Assembly (NCBI GenBank): GCA_003142915.1
Contig: PLNZ01000200.1
Location: 385-11,675 of the forward strand
Length of the DNA: 11,291 bases
Direction of reading: 5' to 3'
Source: Ignavibacteriales bacterium
GTDB taxonomy: Bacteria > Bacteroidota > Ignavibacteria > Ignavibacteriales > Ignavibacteriaceae
Shown here: positions 1 to 7,523 of the stretch, one piece after another
Layout of the letters: each line of letters starts with the position of its first letter
Position numbering within the stretch: the first letter of the stretch is position 1
The notes under the pieces: model-generated
Told to the model about the DNA's origin: nothing
The model's database searches: none
The model's input: only the letters and a program-made list of their open reading frames with translations
Program-made: the position numbers and the translations under genes

Positions 1-1629
1 CCGCTTCAGGTTGCTGAGCAAGTAAGAGTAAACTGCGATAATATTGATGCATTAAACCCAACTTATGCTTACCAGATTGGTAAAGGAAGATTAGATGCTT
101 ACAATGCTCTTGCCGATTCAAATTCTGAATCTGTCAGAGCTGTTAATATGCAATTTTCAGATGCTCCTCGGGGTGGTAATGGGAACGGGATATTGGAGCC
201 GGGAGAGACTATTACTGTCGGAGTAAAATTCGTCAACTATTTAAGGCCAATTCAGAATCTTACTGTCACTCTTGTCAGTATGAATTCTTTCGCGACAGTT
301 AATAAAGCTTCCTTTAGTAAAAGCAGTGTAGGTACTTTAGATTCATTAGACAACTATAGTTCCCAATTTTCGTTTACACTTGCTAACTCAATTCCTTTAG
401 ATACCTCTGTCCAATTCAGATTAGAATACAGCGATGGCAGTTACTTGGATTTTCAATTATTTAATGTTCCTGTTAACCCGTCATATTATACTCAATCAGG
501 TAATAACGTTTCTCTTACGATAACAAGCAAGGGAGATCTTGCTTTTAATGATTATCCGAATAACACAGAAGGCAATGGATTTCAATATAAAAACGGGAAC
601 AACTTACTTTTTGAAGGCGCTTTAATGTTTGGTACATCGGCAAATACTATAGAAGATGCTGCCAGAGATTCCGTCGATGGAAATGCCCAGGATAATTCAT
701 TCGCTATTGTTCAACAGTTTAAGTTGCAAACGTCACAAGATTTATCTTACCAGCACGGCATTACTGTCTTTAACGATATTAATTCTCCACATAAATTGGG
801 AATTACTACACGATTAGATTCTTACACTTTTACTTCATCTCCCGATAATAATTATATAATTCTTAGTTATAGTTTTGTTAATAATTCAAAAGTGAATATT
901 TCAAACTTTTATGCCGGGCTCTATTTTGATTGGGATTTGGTTGACGGCAACGGTGATTCAACGGCATGGGATACACAGGGTAATTTGGGGTATACTAAGC
1001 ACACGACGGAACCTTTTGATACTTTAGTTGCTACCGCTTTAATATCGTCTACCAATTATAGCTATTGGGCTATTCTTAATGATGGTTCCGACGGATATTT
1101 TGGTGTATATAATGGATTTACCCCCTCAGAAAAATGGCAGGCATTATCCAGCGGCATTGGAAAATCCAAAGCCGGAGTCGGTGATATATCTGAAGTTACA
1201 TCCGGCGGACCGTTTACAATTCAGACAGGAGATACTTTAAAAGTTGCTTTTGCTGTTGCGGCGGGAAATAGCCTTAGTGATCTGCGAACCGCAATTGCCA
1301 GTGCAAGAACTAAATATCCGCAGATTCTGACTAATTTAAACAGTAAAAATAATACCATTCCTGTTTCTTATAACCTGGCACAAAATTATCCCAATCCGTT
1401 TAACCCATCAACAACCATAAATTATTCGCTTTCTATATCAGGGCTAGTTACAATAAAAGTTTATGATATTTTGGGAAAAGAAATAGCAACTTTAGTTAAT
1501 GAAGAAAAATCTGCGGGTAATTATTCCGTACAATTTTCCGACTATGGCGGATACGCTTCAGGCATATATTTCTACCAAATAAGGTCAGGCAGCTATATAG
1601 CCGCTAAGAAGATGGTCCTTCTAAAATAA
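1..1629 (+). CDS. Secreted subtilisin-like (S8) protein, C-terminal part with T9SS type A sorting domain; 5' end outside window
   Basis: The reading frame is open from base 1, so the gene starts upstream and 542 residues are visible. The first ~40 residues (PLQVAEQVR ... GKGRLDAYNAL) match the end of an S8 subtilase catalytic domain, where the last helix follows a GKGR-type motif; the catalytic Asp, His and Ser would lie before the window. Next comes a beta-rich region beginning with a GNGNGILEPGE element of the kind that opens Ig-like or CARDB-like adhesion modules, then a long beta-rich segment with a WDLVDGNGDS acidic loop that I cannot assign. Residues ~455-542 are a T9SS sorting domain (NYPNPFNPSTT at 462, DILGKE, SGIYFY, final KKMVLLK). 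The protein should cross the outer membrane by type IX secretion and be released or anchored. The call of active protease is inference; the sorting domain is clear. ATG 148 is internal, not the start. Confidence 0.85.
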   Translation, partial: PLQVAEQVRVNCDNIDALNPTYAYQIGKGRLDAYNALADSNSESVRAVNMQFSDAPRGGNGNGILEPGETITVGVKFVNYLRPIQNLTVTLVSMNSFATVNKASFSKSSVGTLDSLDNYSSQFSFTLANSIPLDTSVQFRLEYSDGSYLDFQLFNVPVNPSYYTQSGNNVSLTITSKGDLAFNDYPNNTEGNGFQYKNGNNLLFEGALMFGTSANTIEDAARDSVDGNAQDNSFAIVQQFKLQTSQDLSYQHGITVFNDINSPHKLGITTRLDSYTFTSSPDNNYIILSYSFVNNSKVNISNFYAGLYFDWDLVDGNGDSTAWDTQGNLGYTKHTTEPFDTLVATALISSTNYSYWAILNDGSDGYFGVYNGFTPSEKWQALSSGIGKSKAGVGDISEVTSGGPFTIQTGDTLKVAFAVAAGNSLSDLRTAIASARTKYPQILTNLNSKNNTIPVSYNLAQNYPNPFNPSTTINYSLSISGLVTIKVYDILGKEIATLVNEEKSAGNYSVQFSDYGGYASGIYFYQIRSGSYIAAKKMVLLK

Positions 1630-1642
1630 TGACATTTGTCAT
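1629..1642. repeat. Perfect 14-bp palindrome overlapping the subtilase stop codon
   Basis: ATGACA-TT-TGTCAT is perfectly symmetrical, with 6-base arms around a 2-base spacer. It begins on the last base of the TAA stop at 1627-1629. It is too short, and lacks a following T-run, to be a convincing intrinsic terminator. The TGACA/TGTCA half-sites look more like a dimeric regulator site, but the next gene starts 237 bases away, so the role is unknown. Confidence 0.4.
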
Positions 1643-1741
1643 AATGGGAAGTAACATATATATGCAAATTCTCTTTAATGTGAGTTATATTGAGTAATAT
1701 CTGAATAATTTCGTAAATTTCCTTGTAAAACAGTTATTTCT

Positions 1742-1749
1742 TATATTTG
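1742..1749 (+). promoter_or_regulatory. Candidate Bacteroidota-type -7 element upstream of the hybrid kinase
   Basis: TATATTTG fits the TAnnTTTG -7 consensus known from Bacteroidetes sigma-A promoters. A TTG at 1723-1725 could serve as the -33 element, but the spacing (16 bases) is shorter than the usual ~19. Whether this lineage uses that consensus is not established here. In an AT-rich gap of 249 bases (1630-1878) such a match can arise by chance. Confidence 0.25.
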
Positions 1750-1878
1750 GGCAAAAAATAAACTATATAACTGACCGGGTTACAATAAAAATTCGTAAAT
1801 ATTTATTTAGATCATAAAAGTATTATGAATATTATACAAAATATTTACTAATCATAAATCAATAAAAACATACTTAAA

Positions 1879-3366
1879 TTGAATAATACAAACGAAGCAG
1901 TAGCAAGATTTTTCGCTGGAATTGAAAATACTTTTATATGGTCGTTAAAAAAAGTTGATGACGATGAGATAATTTACTATTCTGAAAATGTGGTTGAGGT
2001 AACAGGTTATACAGGTGAAGAAATTAAGAATTTTTCGGGTAGAGGTTTAGCGATAGTTGTTGAAGAAGATTTTCAAAAAGTAAAAAAAGCTTTTGTTGAT
2101 TTTGCGAATAATCCTTCAAAATATTTTATAAAATTGGTTTATAGAATTTCCAGGAAAAATAAAGAAGTAGCCTGGATACAGGAAAGTGTTGCAGTTGAAA
2201 GGGACAAAGAAGGGAAAATCGAAGAATATTTCGGGCTTGTTGCAGATATTACCGACCTTAAAAAGGAAGAAATTTCTACAAACTATTCACTGGAAAATTA
2301 TAAACAACTTAATTCCTCCAAAGATGGACTCATTTCAATGCTCTCACATGATCTTCGAGCTCCTTTTACGAGCATTCTGGGCTTCTCGGAAATTTTAATA
2401 AATGAGCCTAACTTATCCTATGATGAAAGAATTGAGTATCTAAATTATATTAATGATTCATCGCAAAATCAATTGCAGTTGATAAATTACTTGCTTGATT
2501 GGTCACGCCTGCAAACCGGCAAAATCCGAATTGAGCCGCAGAGGCTTCATGCACAAACTATCGTATTTAATTGTGTTTCTTCACTTACGGGAAATGCTAT
2601 CAGGAAGAATCTTGAAATAAAAGTTCATATAAAAGATTTCCTTTATATTCAAGCCGATGAACGCCTGCTTACTCAGGTTATTACAAACATCATAAGTAAT
2701 GCAATAAAATTTTCACCGGAAGGAAAAACTATTGAGATTTCTGCAGATACTTTTAATGAGAAATTTGTTGAATTTATTATAAAGGATGAGGGTATCGGCA
2801 TTTCCGACGTCAATAAAAGCAAATTATTTAAAATAGAAAAAATGTTTTCTACAGAAGGGACAAAAGGTGAGAAGGGTACCGGATTGGGCCTCTCTCTTGT
2901 AAAAGAAATAATAGAAAAACATAGCGGGAATATTTGGTTCTACTCTGAATTAGGCAAAGGCAGCGAGTTCCATTTTACAATTCCCTCTTCACCGAATACT
3001 ATTTTGCTGGTTGAAAATAATTATGCTGAGAAAGAATTATACGAAACGGTTTTGAAAGAGAATTTCCCTTCATTCCAGGTAATCGGCGTTAAAAACGGTT
3101 ATGAAGCGTTGAGCCATTTATTATCACAACTACCATCTTTAATAATTACTGATTATGAATTACCACTAATGAACGGAATTCAATTTATCCAATCGGTAAG
3201 AAAAGAAGATAAAGGGAGCAGGATTCCTATTATTGCTTTGGTACCTGAATTATCTGAAGATTTAAGACATCAATATCAGATTTTAGGAGTTGATACGGTT
3301 CTTCAAAAACCTATTGATAGTACGCTTTTTAGCGAGAAAATTCAACGGCTTCTTGAATATCAATAA
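1879..3366 (+). CDS. Soluble PAS-sensor hybrid histidine kinase with C-terminal receiver domain
   Basis: This 495-residue protein should autophosphorylate on His in response to a cytoplasmic cue. Residues ~15-128 form a PAS/PAC domain (VTGYTGEEI, then YFGLVADITDLKKEE). HisKA carries SHDLRAPF with phosphoacceptor H157. The HATPase domain shows the N-box (NIISNAIKF, 270-278), G1 box (DEGIGI, 303-308) and G2 box (GEKGTGLGL, 330-338). Residues ~374-495 are a receiver with phosphoacceptor D425 (TDYELP) and K477 (QKPID). There is no membrane segment or signal peptide, so it is cytosolic. The receiver is degenerate: the metal-binding acid pair reads E379-N380, and the switch Ser/Thr position is V455. 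The start is TTG with no good ribosome binding site; the first downstream ATG would remove the PAS domain, which supports TTG. No DNA-binding output domain or adjacent response regulator is present, so the partner is unknown. Confidence 0.9.
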   Translation: MNNTNEAVARFFAGIENTFIWSLKKVDDDEIIYYSENVVEVTGYTGEEIKNFSGRGLAIVVEEDFQKVKKAFVDFANNPSKYFIKLVYRISRKNKEVAWIQESVAVERDKEGKIEEYFGLVADITDLKKEEISTNYSLENYKQLNSSKDGLISMLSHDLRAPFTSILGFSEILINEPNLSYDERIEYLNYINDSSQNQLQLINYLLDWSRLQTGKIRIEPQRLHAQTIVFNCVSSLTGNAIRKNLEIKVHIKDFLYIQADERLLTQVITNIISNAIKFSPEGKTIEISADTFNEKFVEFIIKDEGIGISDVNKSKLFKIEKMFSTEGTKGEKGTGLGLSLVKEIIEKHSGNIWFYSELGKGSEFHFTIPSSPNTILLVENNYAEKELYETVLKENFPSFQVIGVKNGYEALSHLLSQLPSLIITDYELPLMNGIQFIQSVRKEDKGSRIPIIALVPELSEDLRHQYQILGVDTVLQKPIDSTLFSEKIQRLLEYQ

Positions 3367-3378
3367 AGGTATGAGAGA

Positions 3379-3407
3379 TTGACATTATATCCTGATTATT
3401 TTTTATA
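3379..3407 (+). promoter_or_regulatory. Candidate sigma70-like promoter for ugd
   Basis: A perfect TTGACA (3379-3384) is followed after 17 bases by TTTATA (3402-3407), with TATACC one or two bases further on as an alternative -10. It lies 12 bases after the kinase stop and ~80 bases before the ugd start, which suggests that ugd can be transcribed separately from the kinase. The -10 is a modest match. Confidence 0.35.
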
Positions 3408-3477
3408 CCTAATATATCTAAACATTACAAATCCTTTCAAATTATTTTATCGGTAATTATATTTAATAAGAATTATT

Positions 3478-3483
3478 AGGAGG
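3478..3483 (+). promoter_or_regulatory. Shine-Dalgarno sequence deciding the ugd TTG start
   Basis: AGGAGG sits four bases before the TTG at 3488. It is the strongest ribosome binding site in the window and fixes the start, because the Rossmann-fold glycine motif begins only seven codons later and leaves no room for another start downstream. Confidence 0.75.
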
Positions 3484-3487
3484 TACT

Positions 3488-4816
3488 TTGAATATTGCAA
3501 TAGTTGGAACCGGATATGTAGGCTTAGTTACCGGGACATGTTTTGCTGAAACAGGCAACGAAGTAATTTGCGTTGATATCGATAAGAGAAAAATAGAAAA
3601 AATCAAAAACGGTATTGTCCCGATTTACGAACCCGGATTGGAAGTTTTGATTGAGAGAAACATTAAAGTTGGCAGATTAAAGTTTACAACAGATATCAAT
3701 GAGGCTGCAAGAAAGTCAGGAATTATTTTCCTTTGCTTACCAACTCCGCAAGATGGTGACGGCAGCGCGGATTTGAAATATATCCTAAGTGTGGCTGATG
3801 AACTTGGAAAATTATTTAAAGCCGAGCCGAATATAGGCTATAAAATCCTTGTAGATAAAAGTACAGTTCCCGTTGGGACTAGTGATAAAGTCCGCGCAGC
3901 CGTTAAGAAACATGCTCCTGATTTTGAATTTGACGTGGCTTCAAATCCCGAGTTTTTAAGAGAGGGAATGGCTGTAGATGATTTTATGAAACCCGAACGT
4001 GTGGTTATAGGAACGAGTAATGAAAAGACAAAGGAATTACTTATCCTTTTATATGAACCTTTCATTCGATCCGGCAACCCGATTTATTTTATGGACGAGC
4101 GCTCCGCAGAGGTTACCAAGTATGCCGCTAATTCATTTTTGGCTGTAAAAATTTCCTTCATGAATGAGATTGCAAATTTGTGCGAATTGGTTGGCGCTGA
4201 TGTTGATAAAGTAAGGACTGGAATTGGCTCCGATTCCAGGATAGGTAAACGCTTTCTGTTCCCCGGTATTGGTTACGGCGGTTCATGTTTTCCGAAAGAT
4301 GTAATGGCTCTTGTTAATACTGCAAATGAAAATAATTATGACTTTAAGATTCTTAAATCTGTAATCGAGGTCAATTCGAATCAGGCGGCATTATTCATAG
4401 CAAAAATTGTAAGCTATTTTAATGGCAATATTAAAAATAAGCATTTTGCTGTCTGGGGATTAGCATTTAAACCAAACACAGATGATATGAGGGAAGCGCC
4501 GTCGATAAAAATTATAAATGGCCTCCTAAATAAAGGGGCAATTATATCAGCCTATGATCCGGAAGCTAAGGAAACAACAAAAGCTATTCTTGATGATAAA
4601 ATTGAATATGCTTCAAGTTCATACCAGGCATTAGATAAGGCGGATGCATTAATTATTGTAACCGAGTGGAATGAATTCAGGACACCGGATTTCAATAAAA
4701 TAAGATCTTTGTTAAAAGAGCCGGTTATTTTTGACGGTCGTAATCTTTATGACCCTGATAAAATGAAAGAAAATAATTTCATTTATTACTCTATTGGAAG
4801 AATCTTTGTAAAATAG
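3488..4816 (+). CDS. ugd: UDP-glucose 6-dehydrogenase
   Basis: The enzyme oxidises UDP-glucose to UDP-glucuronate in two NAD-dependent steps in the cytosol, supplying acidic sugar for capsule, exopolysaccharide or glycan synthesis. The 442-residue length is normal. The N-terminal NAD-binding Rossmann domain has VGTGYVGL (residues 6-13) and a D30-x-D32 acidic end to the second strand. DKSTVPVG (123-130) and NPEFLREG (153-160) are family blocks. The central helix carries AEVTKYAANSF with K211. The catalytic cysteine is C267 in GYGGSCFPKD, and the C-terminal UDP-binding domain has WGLAFKPNTDDMREAPS. All key residues are present, so it should be active. GDP-mannose and UDP-ManNAc dehydrogenases are relatives, but the FLREG and GGSCFPKD blocks favour Ugd. 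No polysaccharide genes adjoin it, and the 121-base gap to the kinase gives no sign of a shared role. Confidence 0.96.
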   Translation: MNIAIVGTGYVGLVTGTCFAETGNEVICVDIDKRKIEKIKNGIVPIYEPGLEVLIERNIKVGRLKFTTDINEAARKSGIIFLCLPTPQDGDGSADLKYILSVADELGKLFKAEPNIGYKILVDKSTVPVGTSDKVRAAVKKHAPDFEFDVASNPEFLREGMAVDDFMKPERVVIGTSNEKTKELLILLYEPFIRSGNPIYFMDERSAEVTKYAANSFLAVKISFMNEIANLCELVGADVDKVRTGIGSDSRIGKRFLFPGIGYGGSCFPKDVMALVNTANENNYDFKILKSVIEVNSNQAALFIAKIVSYFNGNIKNKHFAVWGLAFKPNTDDMREAPSIKIINGLLNKGAIISAYDPEAKETTKAILDDKIEYASSSYQALDKADALIIVTEWNEFRTPDFNKIRSLLKEPVIFDGRNLYDPDKMKENNFIYYSIGRIFVK

Positions 4817-4941
4817 TGTCTTTTGAATATTTGCGGTTTAATTTCATAGTCAAAAAAATATCATGTTTTATGAAGTTGAAAAATGCCCATGTTTTTAAAA
4901 CCGGTGATAATTAAAAAATATCTTTATAACCTTGAAATAAA

Positions 4942-5934
4942 ATGATTAATCAAAAAGAATTAAATTTAATTGAAAGAGGGGAAAAGATAGATCATTTCCT
5001 TTTAGTGAGAAAATGTGAAATCAAATTAACGAAAGTTAACAAACAATATCTATTCCTTGAACTGGGCGATAAAAGTCTTACTTTGAGTGCAAATATCTGG
5101 GAAAATATTGAATCATTTTATAAGTCTATAATTCCCGGAGAGGTAGTTAAAATTATCGGAAGTATGGATGAATATCAGGGAACTCCTCAAATTAAAGTTG
5201 TTTCAATATCCAAAACAAAACCTTCAAGCGGAGTTTCGCCTGAAGATTTCCTGCCAAAATCCAAAAGAGATTTTATTGAAATGGAAAAAGAATTCTTTTC
5301 AAGGATAGAAAAAATTTCCAATGCTTATCTAAAACAACTGATGAATCAAATATTTAATGAAGAAAACTTTAAAAAATATTCTAAGGTCCCGGCAGGCAAA
5401 GCCTGGCATCATTCATATATGCATGGTCTTCTTGAACACACTCTGGAGGTAATTAAAATTTGTGATTTAATGTGTGACATTCATGCTGAAATTGATAGAA
5501 ATCTGCTTATATGCGGCGCAATGATGCACGATTTCGGCAAGATCGAAGAGCTTAGCTTTGACGGTATTTTTGATTATACAGATAAAGGGAAATTACTCGG
5601 ACATATAGTAATTTCTGCTATGTATGTCAATGAAGAATCTAAAAAAATACCCGGTTTCCCGGATGAATTGAAGAATTGTTTGTTGCACGTAATTTTAAGT
5701 CATCAGGGGAAATTAGAGTATGCCTCACCGGTGGTTCCTAAAACTCTTGAAGCAATTACTTTATTTCACGCAGATGAATTGAGCGCAAAAGTTAACGCAT
5801 ATAAAAGCGCTCTATCATTAGGAACAAGTTCTGATAATAAGTGGACTAAATTTATATCGCTTGCTGCTACGGACCTTTTTAGTCATGGTTTGTTTGCGAG
5901 AGATAATCCCGGGACAAAAACTTTATTTGATTAA
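4942..5934 (+). CDS. YhaM-type 3'-5' exoribonuclease, OB-fold plus HD domain
   Basis: This 330-residue protein matches the architecture and size of Bacillus YhaM, a metal-dependent 3'-5' exoribonuclease of RNA turnover. Residues ~15-90 form an OB-fold nucleic acid-binding domain (FLELGDKSLTLSANIWEN, then IIPGEVVKIIGSMDEYQG). The HD phosphohydrolase domain spans ~150-320: a His cluster H157/H161/H166 in WHHSYMHGLLEHT, the defining H196-D197 in MMHDFGK, H221, H254 in LSHQGKLEY, and D278 in FHADEL. The ATG at 4942 places the OB fold directly at the N-terminus; no clear Shine-Dalgarno precedes it. The gene is 125 bases after ugd, so it probably has its own promoter, and heads a three-gene cluster with the TPR-like and sirtuin genes. 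Function on RNA is inferred from the family; some relatives are also described as acting on DNA. Confidence 0.9.
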   Translation: MINQKELNLIERGEKIDHFLLVRKCEIKLTKVNKQYLFLELGDKSLTLSANIWENIESFYKSIIPGEVVKIIGSMDEYQGTPQIKVVSISKTKPSSGVSPEDFLPKSKRDFIEMEKEFFSRIEKISNAYLKQLMNQIFNEENFKKYSKVPAGKAWHHSYMHGLLEHTLEVIKICDLMCDIHAEIDRNLLICGAMMHDFGKIEELSFDGIFDYTDKGKLLGHIVISAMYVNEESKKIPGFPDELKNCLLHVILSHQGKLEYASPVVPKTLEAITLFHADELSAKVNAYKSALSLGTSSDNKWTKFISLAATDLFSHGLFARDNPGTKTLFD

Positions 5935-5953
5935 TTACTTAGAGAGAATCCAA

Positions 5954-6745
5954 ATGAAAATTCAAAAGTATTTCTTCGTTTTTGCAGTAGCGGTAATTTC
6001 ATTATGTTTTTATAACGTTATTTATTGTCAATCATTGGATGAGCTTTTAAAAAAGGGGGATAGTTATCTCGATATTGATTTTAATAATCAGAAAGCTCTC
6101 GAAACATTTCTAAGTGCTGATAAACAGTTTCCGAATAATTGGGAAGTATGTTGGCGTTTAAGCCATACTTATGTCTATATAGCTGAAAAAATGCCGGATA
6201 ATACAAGCGACCAGAAAGACGCTCAATTGGCGGTCTATCAGAAAGCTTATGATTATGCAAATAATGCCGTTAAACTTGCACCGGATAAATCAATTACATA
6301 TGTGAGAAGAGCAGTAGCCAATGGAAGAATTGCCCTTTTTAAAGGAGTTTTTTCTGTTGCCGGAGTTGTAAATGCCGTAAAGACTGATTGCGAAAAGGCA
6401 ATCAGTCTGGGTAACGGAGGTAATTATACTCAAGGTCTTGCACATTATGTGATAGCAAGAACAAACGATAAGGTTAGTGAAAAATGGGCGCCGGCAAGAG
6501 CCGTTATTGGCTTGGGATGGGCAAATATGGATAATGCAATTAACGAATATAATATCGCTATAAAATTATACCCAAATTTTAGAATGTTTTATCTTGATTT
6601 TGCTAAAGCTTATATAAAAGAAGATAATTATGCTATAGCGAAAGAGATGTTAAGAAAAGTTCTTGAAAGTCCCAAACGGGAAGAGAATGATGATGACCAG
6701 TTGGCTGAAGCCAAAAATTTGTTGGAGCAAATTAAAAATAAATAA
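5954..6745 (+). CDS. Exported TPR-like helical-repeat protein of unknown function
   Basis: The 263-residue product begins with a signal peptide (MKIQKYFFVFAVAVISLCFY, then NVIYCQS). Cleavage near C25/Q26 is likely. VIYC is not a canonical lipobox, but lipidation at C25 cannot be excluded. The mature part is helical repeats: ALETFLSADKQFPNNWEVCWRL (split around residues 50-73), AYDYANNAVKLAPD and AINEYNIAIKLYPNFRMFY-type units, each ending in a TPR-style 'x-P-N/D' turn, plus a final ENDDDQLAEAKNLLEQIK helix. It may resemble the RMDN (regulator of microtubule dynamics) type of TPR protein, which has bacterial relatives; that is a weak impression. An in-frame ATG at 5861 lies inside the exoribonuclease gene; the 5954 ATG is preferred because it gives a clean signal peptide and a preceding GAGAGAA. 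The gap to the upstream gene is 19 bases. The likely role is periplasmic protein-protein binding. Confidence 0.8.
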   Translation: MKIQKYFFVFAVAVISLCFYNVIYCQSLDELLKKGDSYLDIDFNNQKALETFLSADKQFPNNWEVCWRLSHTYVYIAEKMPDNTSDQKDAQLAVYQKAYDYANNAVKLAPDKSITYVRRAVANGRIALFKGVFSVAGVVNAVKTDCEKAISLGNGGNYTQGLAHYVIARTNDKVSEKWAPARAVIGLGWANMDNAINEYNIAIKLYPNFRMFYLDFAKAYIKEDNYAIAKEMLRKVLESPKREENDDDQLAEAKNLLEQIKNK

Positions 6746-6763
6746 ATTTAAATGAGCAGATAA

Positions 6764-7492
6764 TTGAAAATTTCAGATGAAACAATTGATAGAGTTAAAT
6801 CTGCCGGGTCCGTCGTGTTTTTTTCCGGTGCAGGAATATCGGCCGAAAGCGGAATCCCTATTTTTAGAGGGAAAGATGGTATTTGGAACAAACTTAAACC
6901 GGAGGAATTAGCCAACTTTGATGCATTCCTGCGCAACCCCCAAATGGTATGGGAATGGTATGAACATAGAAAAAAAATTATATTGGAATCAAAACCAAAC
7001 TCGGCACATTTAGCTATTGCAGAAATGCAGAATTTTATATCTAATGTTATTGTTATTACTCAAAATATTGATAACCTTCATAAAAGAGCCGGCAGTAAGA
7101 TTGTGTATGAACTACATGGAAACATTGAAAGAAATTATTGTATAAAATGTCATACTATGTACAACCGTGAAATTGAATTTATTGATGGTATTCCAAAATG
7201 TAAGTGCGGTGGATTAATCCGTCCCGATATAGTGTGGTTTGGTGAATTTTTACCGCAAGATCAATTTAATGCGTCCGAAAAAGCATCAGGGGAATGCGAT
7301 GTGTTTTTTATTATCGGAACTTCTGCTGTTGTTTATCCTGCCGCTTCATTAATTTATACTGCAAAAGCCGGTAAAGCATATCTTATTGAAGTAAATATTG
7401 AAAGTACAGAAATATCGCATATTGTTAATGAATCTTATTTCGGGCAGGCAGGTGAAGTACTTCCGGAGATATTGGAAAAGATAAAAAATTAA
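6764..7492 (+). CDS. cobB: NAD-dependent sirtuin, class III (CobB/SIRT5-like) lysine deacylase
   Basis: The protein should remove acyl groups from lysines while consuming NAD, giving nicotinamide and O-acyl-ADP-ribose. In its 242 residues are the NAD-binding GAGIS (22-26) and FRGKDGIW, the TQNIDNLH block (99-106), catalytic H118 in ELHGN, and GTSAVVYPAA (185-194), a class III signature. Four zinc cysteines are C126, C129, C146 and C148; the second pair is C-x-C. Y66 and R69 form the YxxR pair which in SIRT5 and E. coli CobB binds succinyl or malonyl groups, so desuccinylase activity is predicted. The TTG at 6764 is required: no in-frame ATG occurs before residue 61, and the ATG at 6753 reads into a stop after two codons. 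It starts 18 bases after the TPR gene, so co-transcription is likely. Confidence 0.93.
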   Translation: MKISDETIDRVKSAGSVVFFSGAGISAESGIPIFRGKDGIWNKLKPEELANFDAFLRNPQMVWEWYEHRKKIILESKPNSAHLAIAEMQNFISNVIVITQNIDNLHKRAGSKIVYELHGNIERNYCIKCHTMYNREIEFIDGIPKCKCGGLIRPDIVWFGEFLPQDQFNASEKASGECDVFFIIGTSAVVYPAASLIYTAKAGKAYLIEVNIESTEISHIVNESYFGQAGEVLPEILEKIKN

Positions 7493-7523
7493 TTGATTTG
7501 TGATTGAAATGGATTGTCTTTAG

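Noticed and set aside
3838..4077. 79-codon minus-strand ORF inside ugd
   Set aside because: It lies wholly inside a well-supported conserved gene and its product shows no motif; an antisense shadow.
4876..4911. TTGAAA ... GATAAT as a promoter for the exoribonuclease gene
   Set aside because: The spacer is 24 bases, too long for a normal -35/-10 pair.
5861..5953. Upstream in-frame ATG that would extend the TPR-like protein by 31 residues
   Set aside because: It lies inside the exoribonuclease gene and would place the hydrophobic signal peptide in the middle of the protein; the ATG at 5954 gives a normal signal peptide at the N-terminus.
7493..7523. Bidirectional terminator between the convergent sirtuin and MarR genes
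   Set aside because: The 31-base gap has no GC-containing stem or T-run; no hairpin could be supported.
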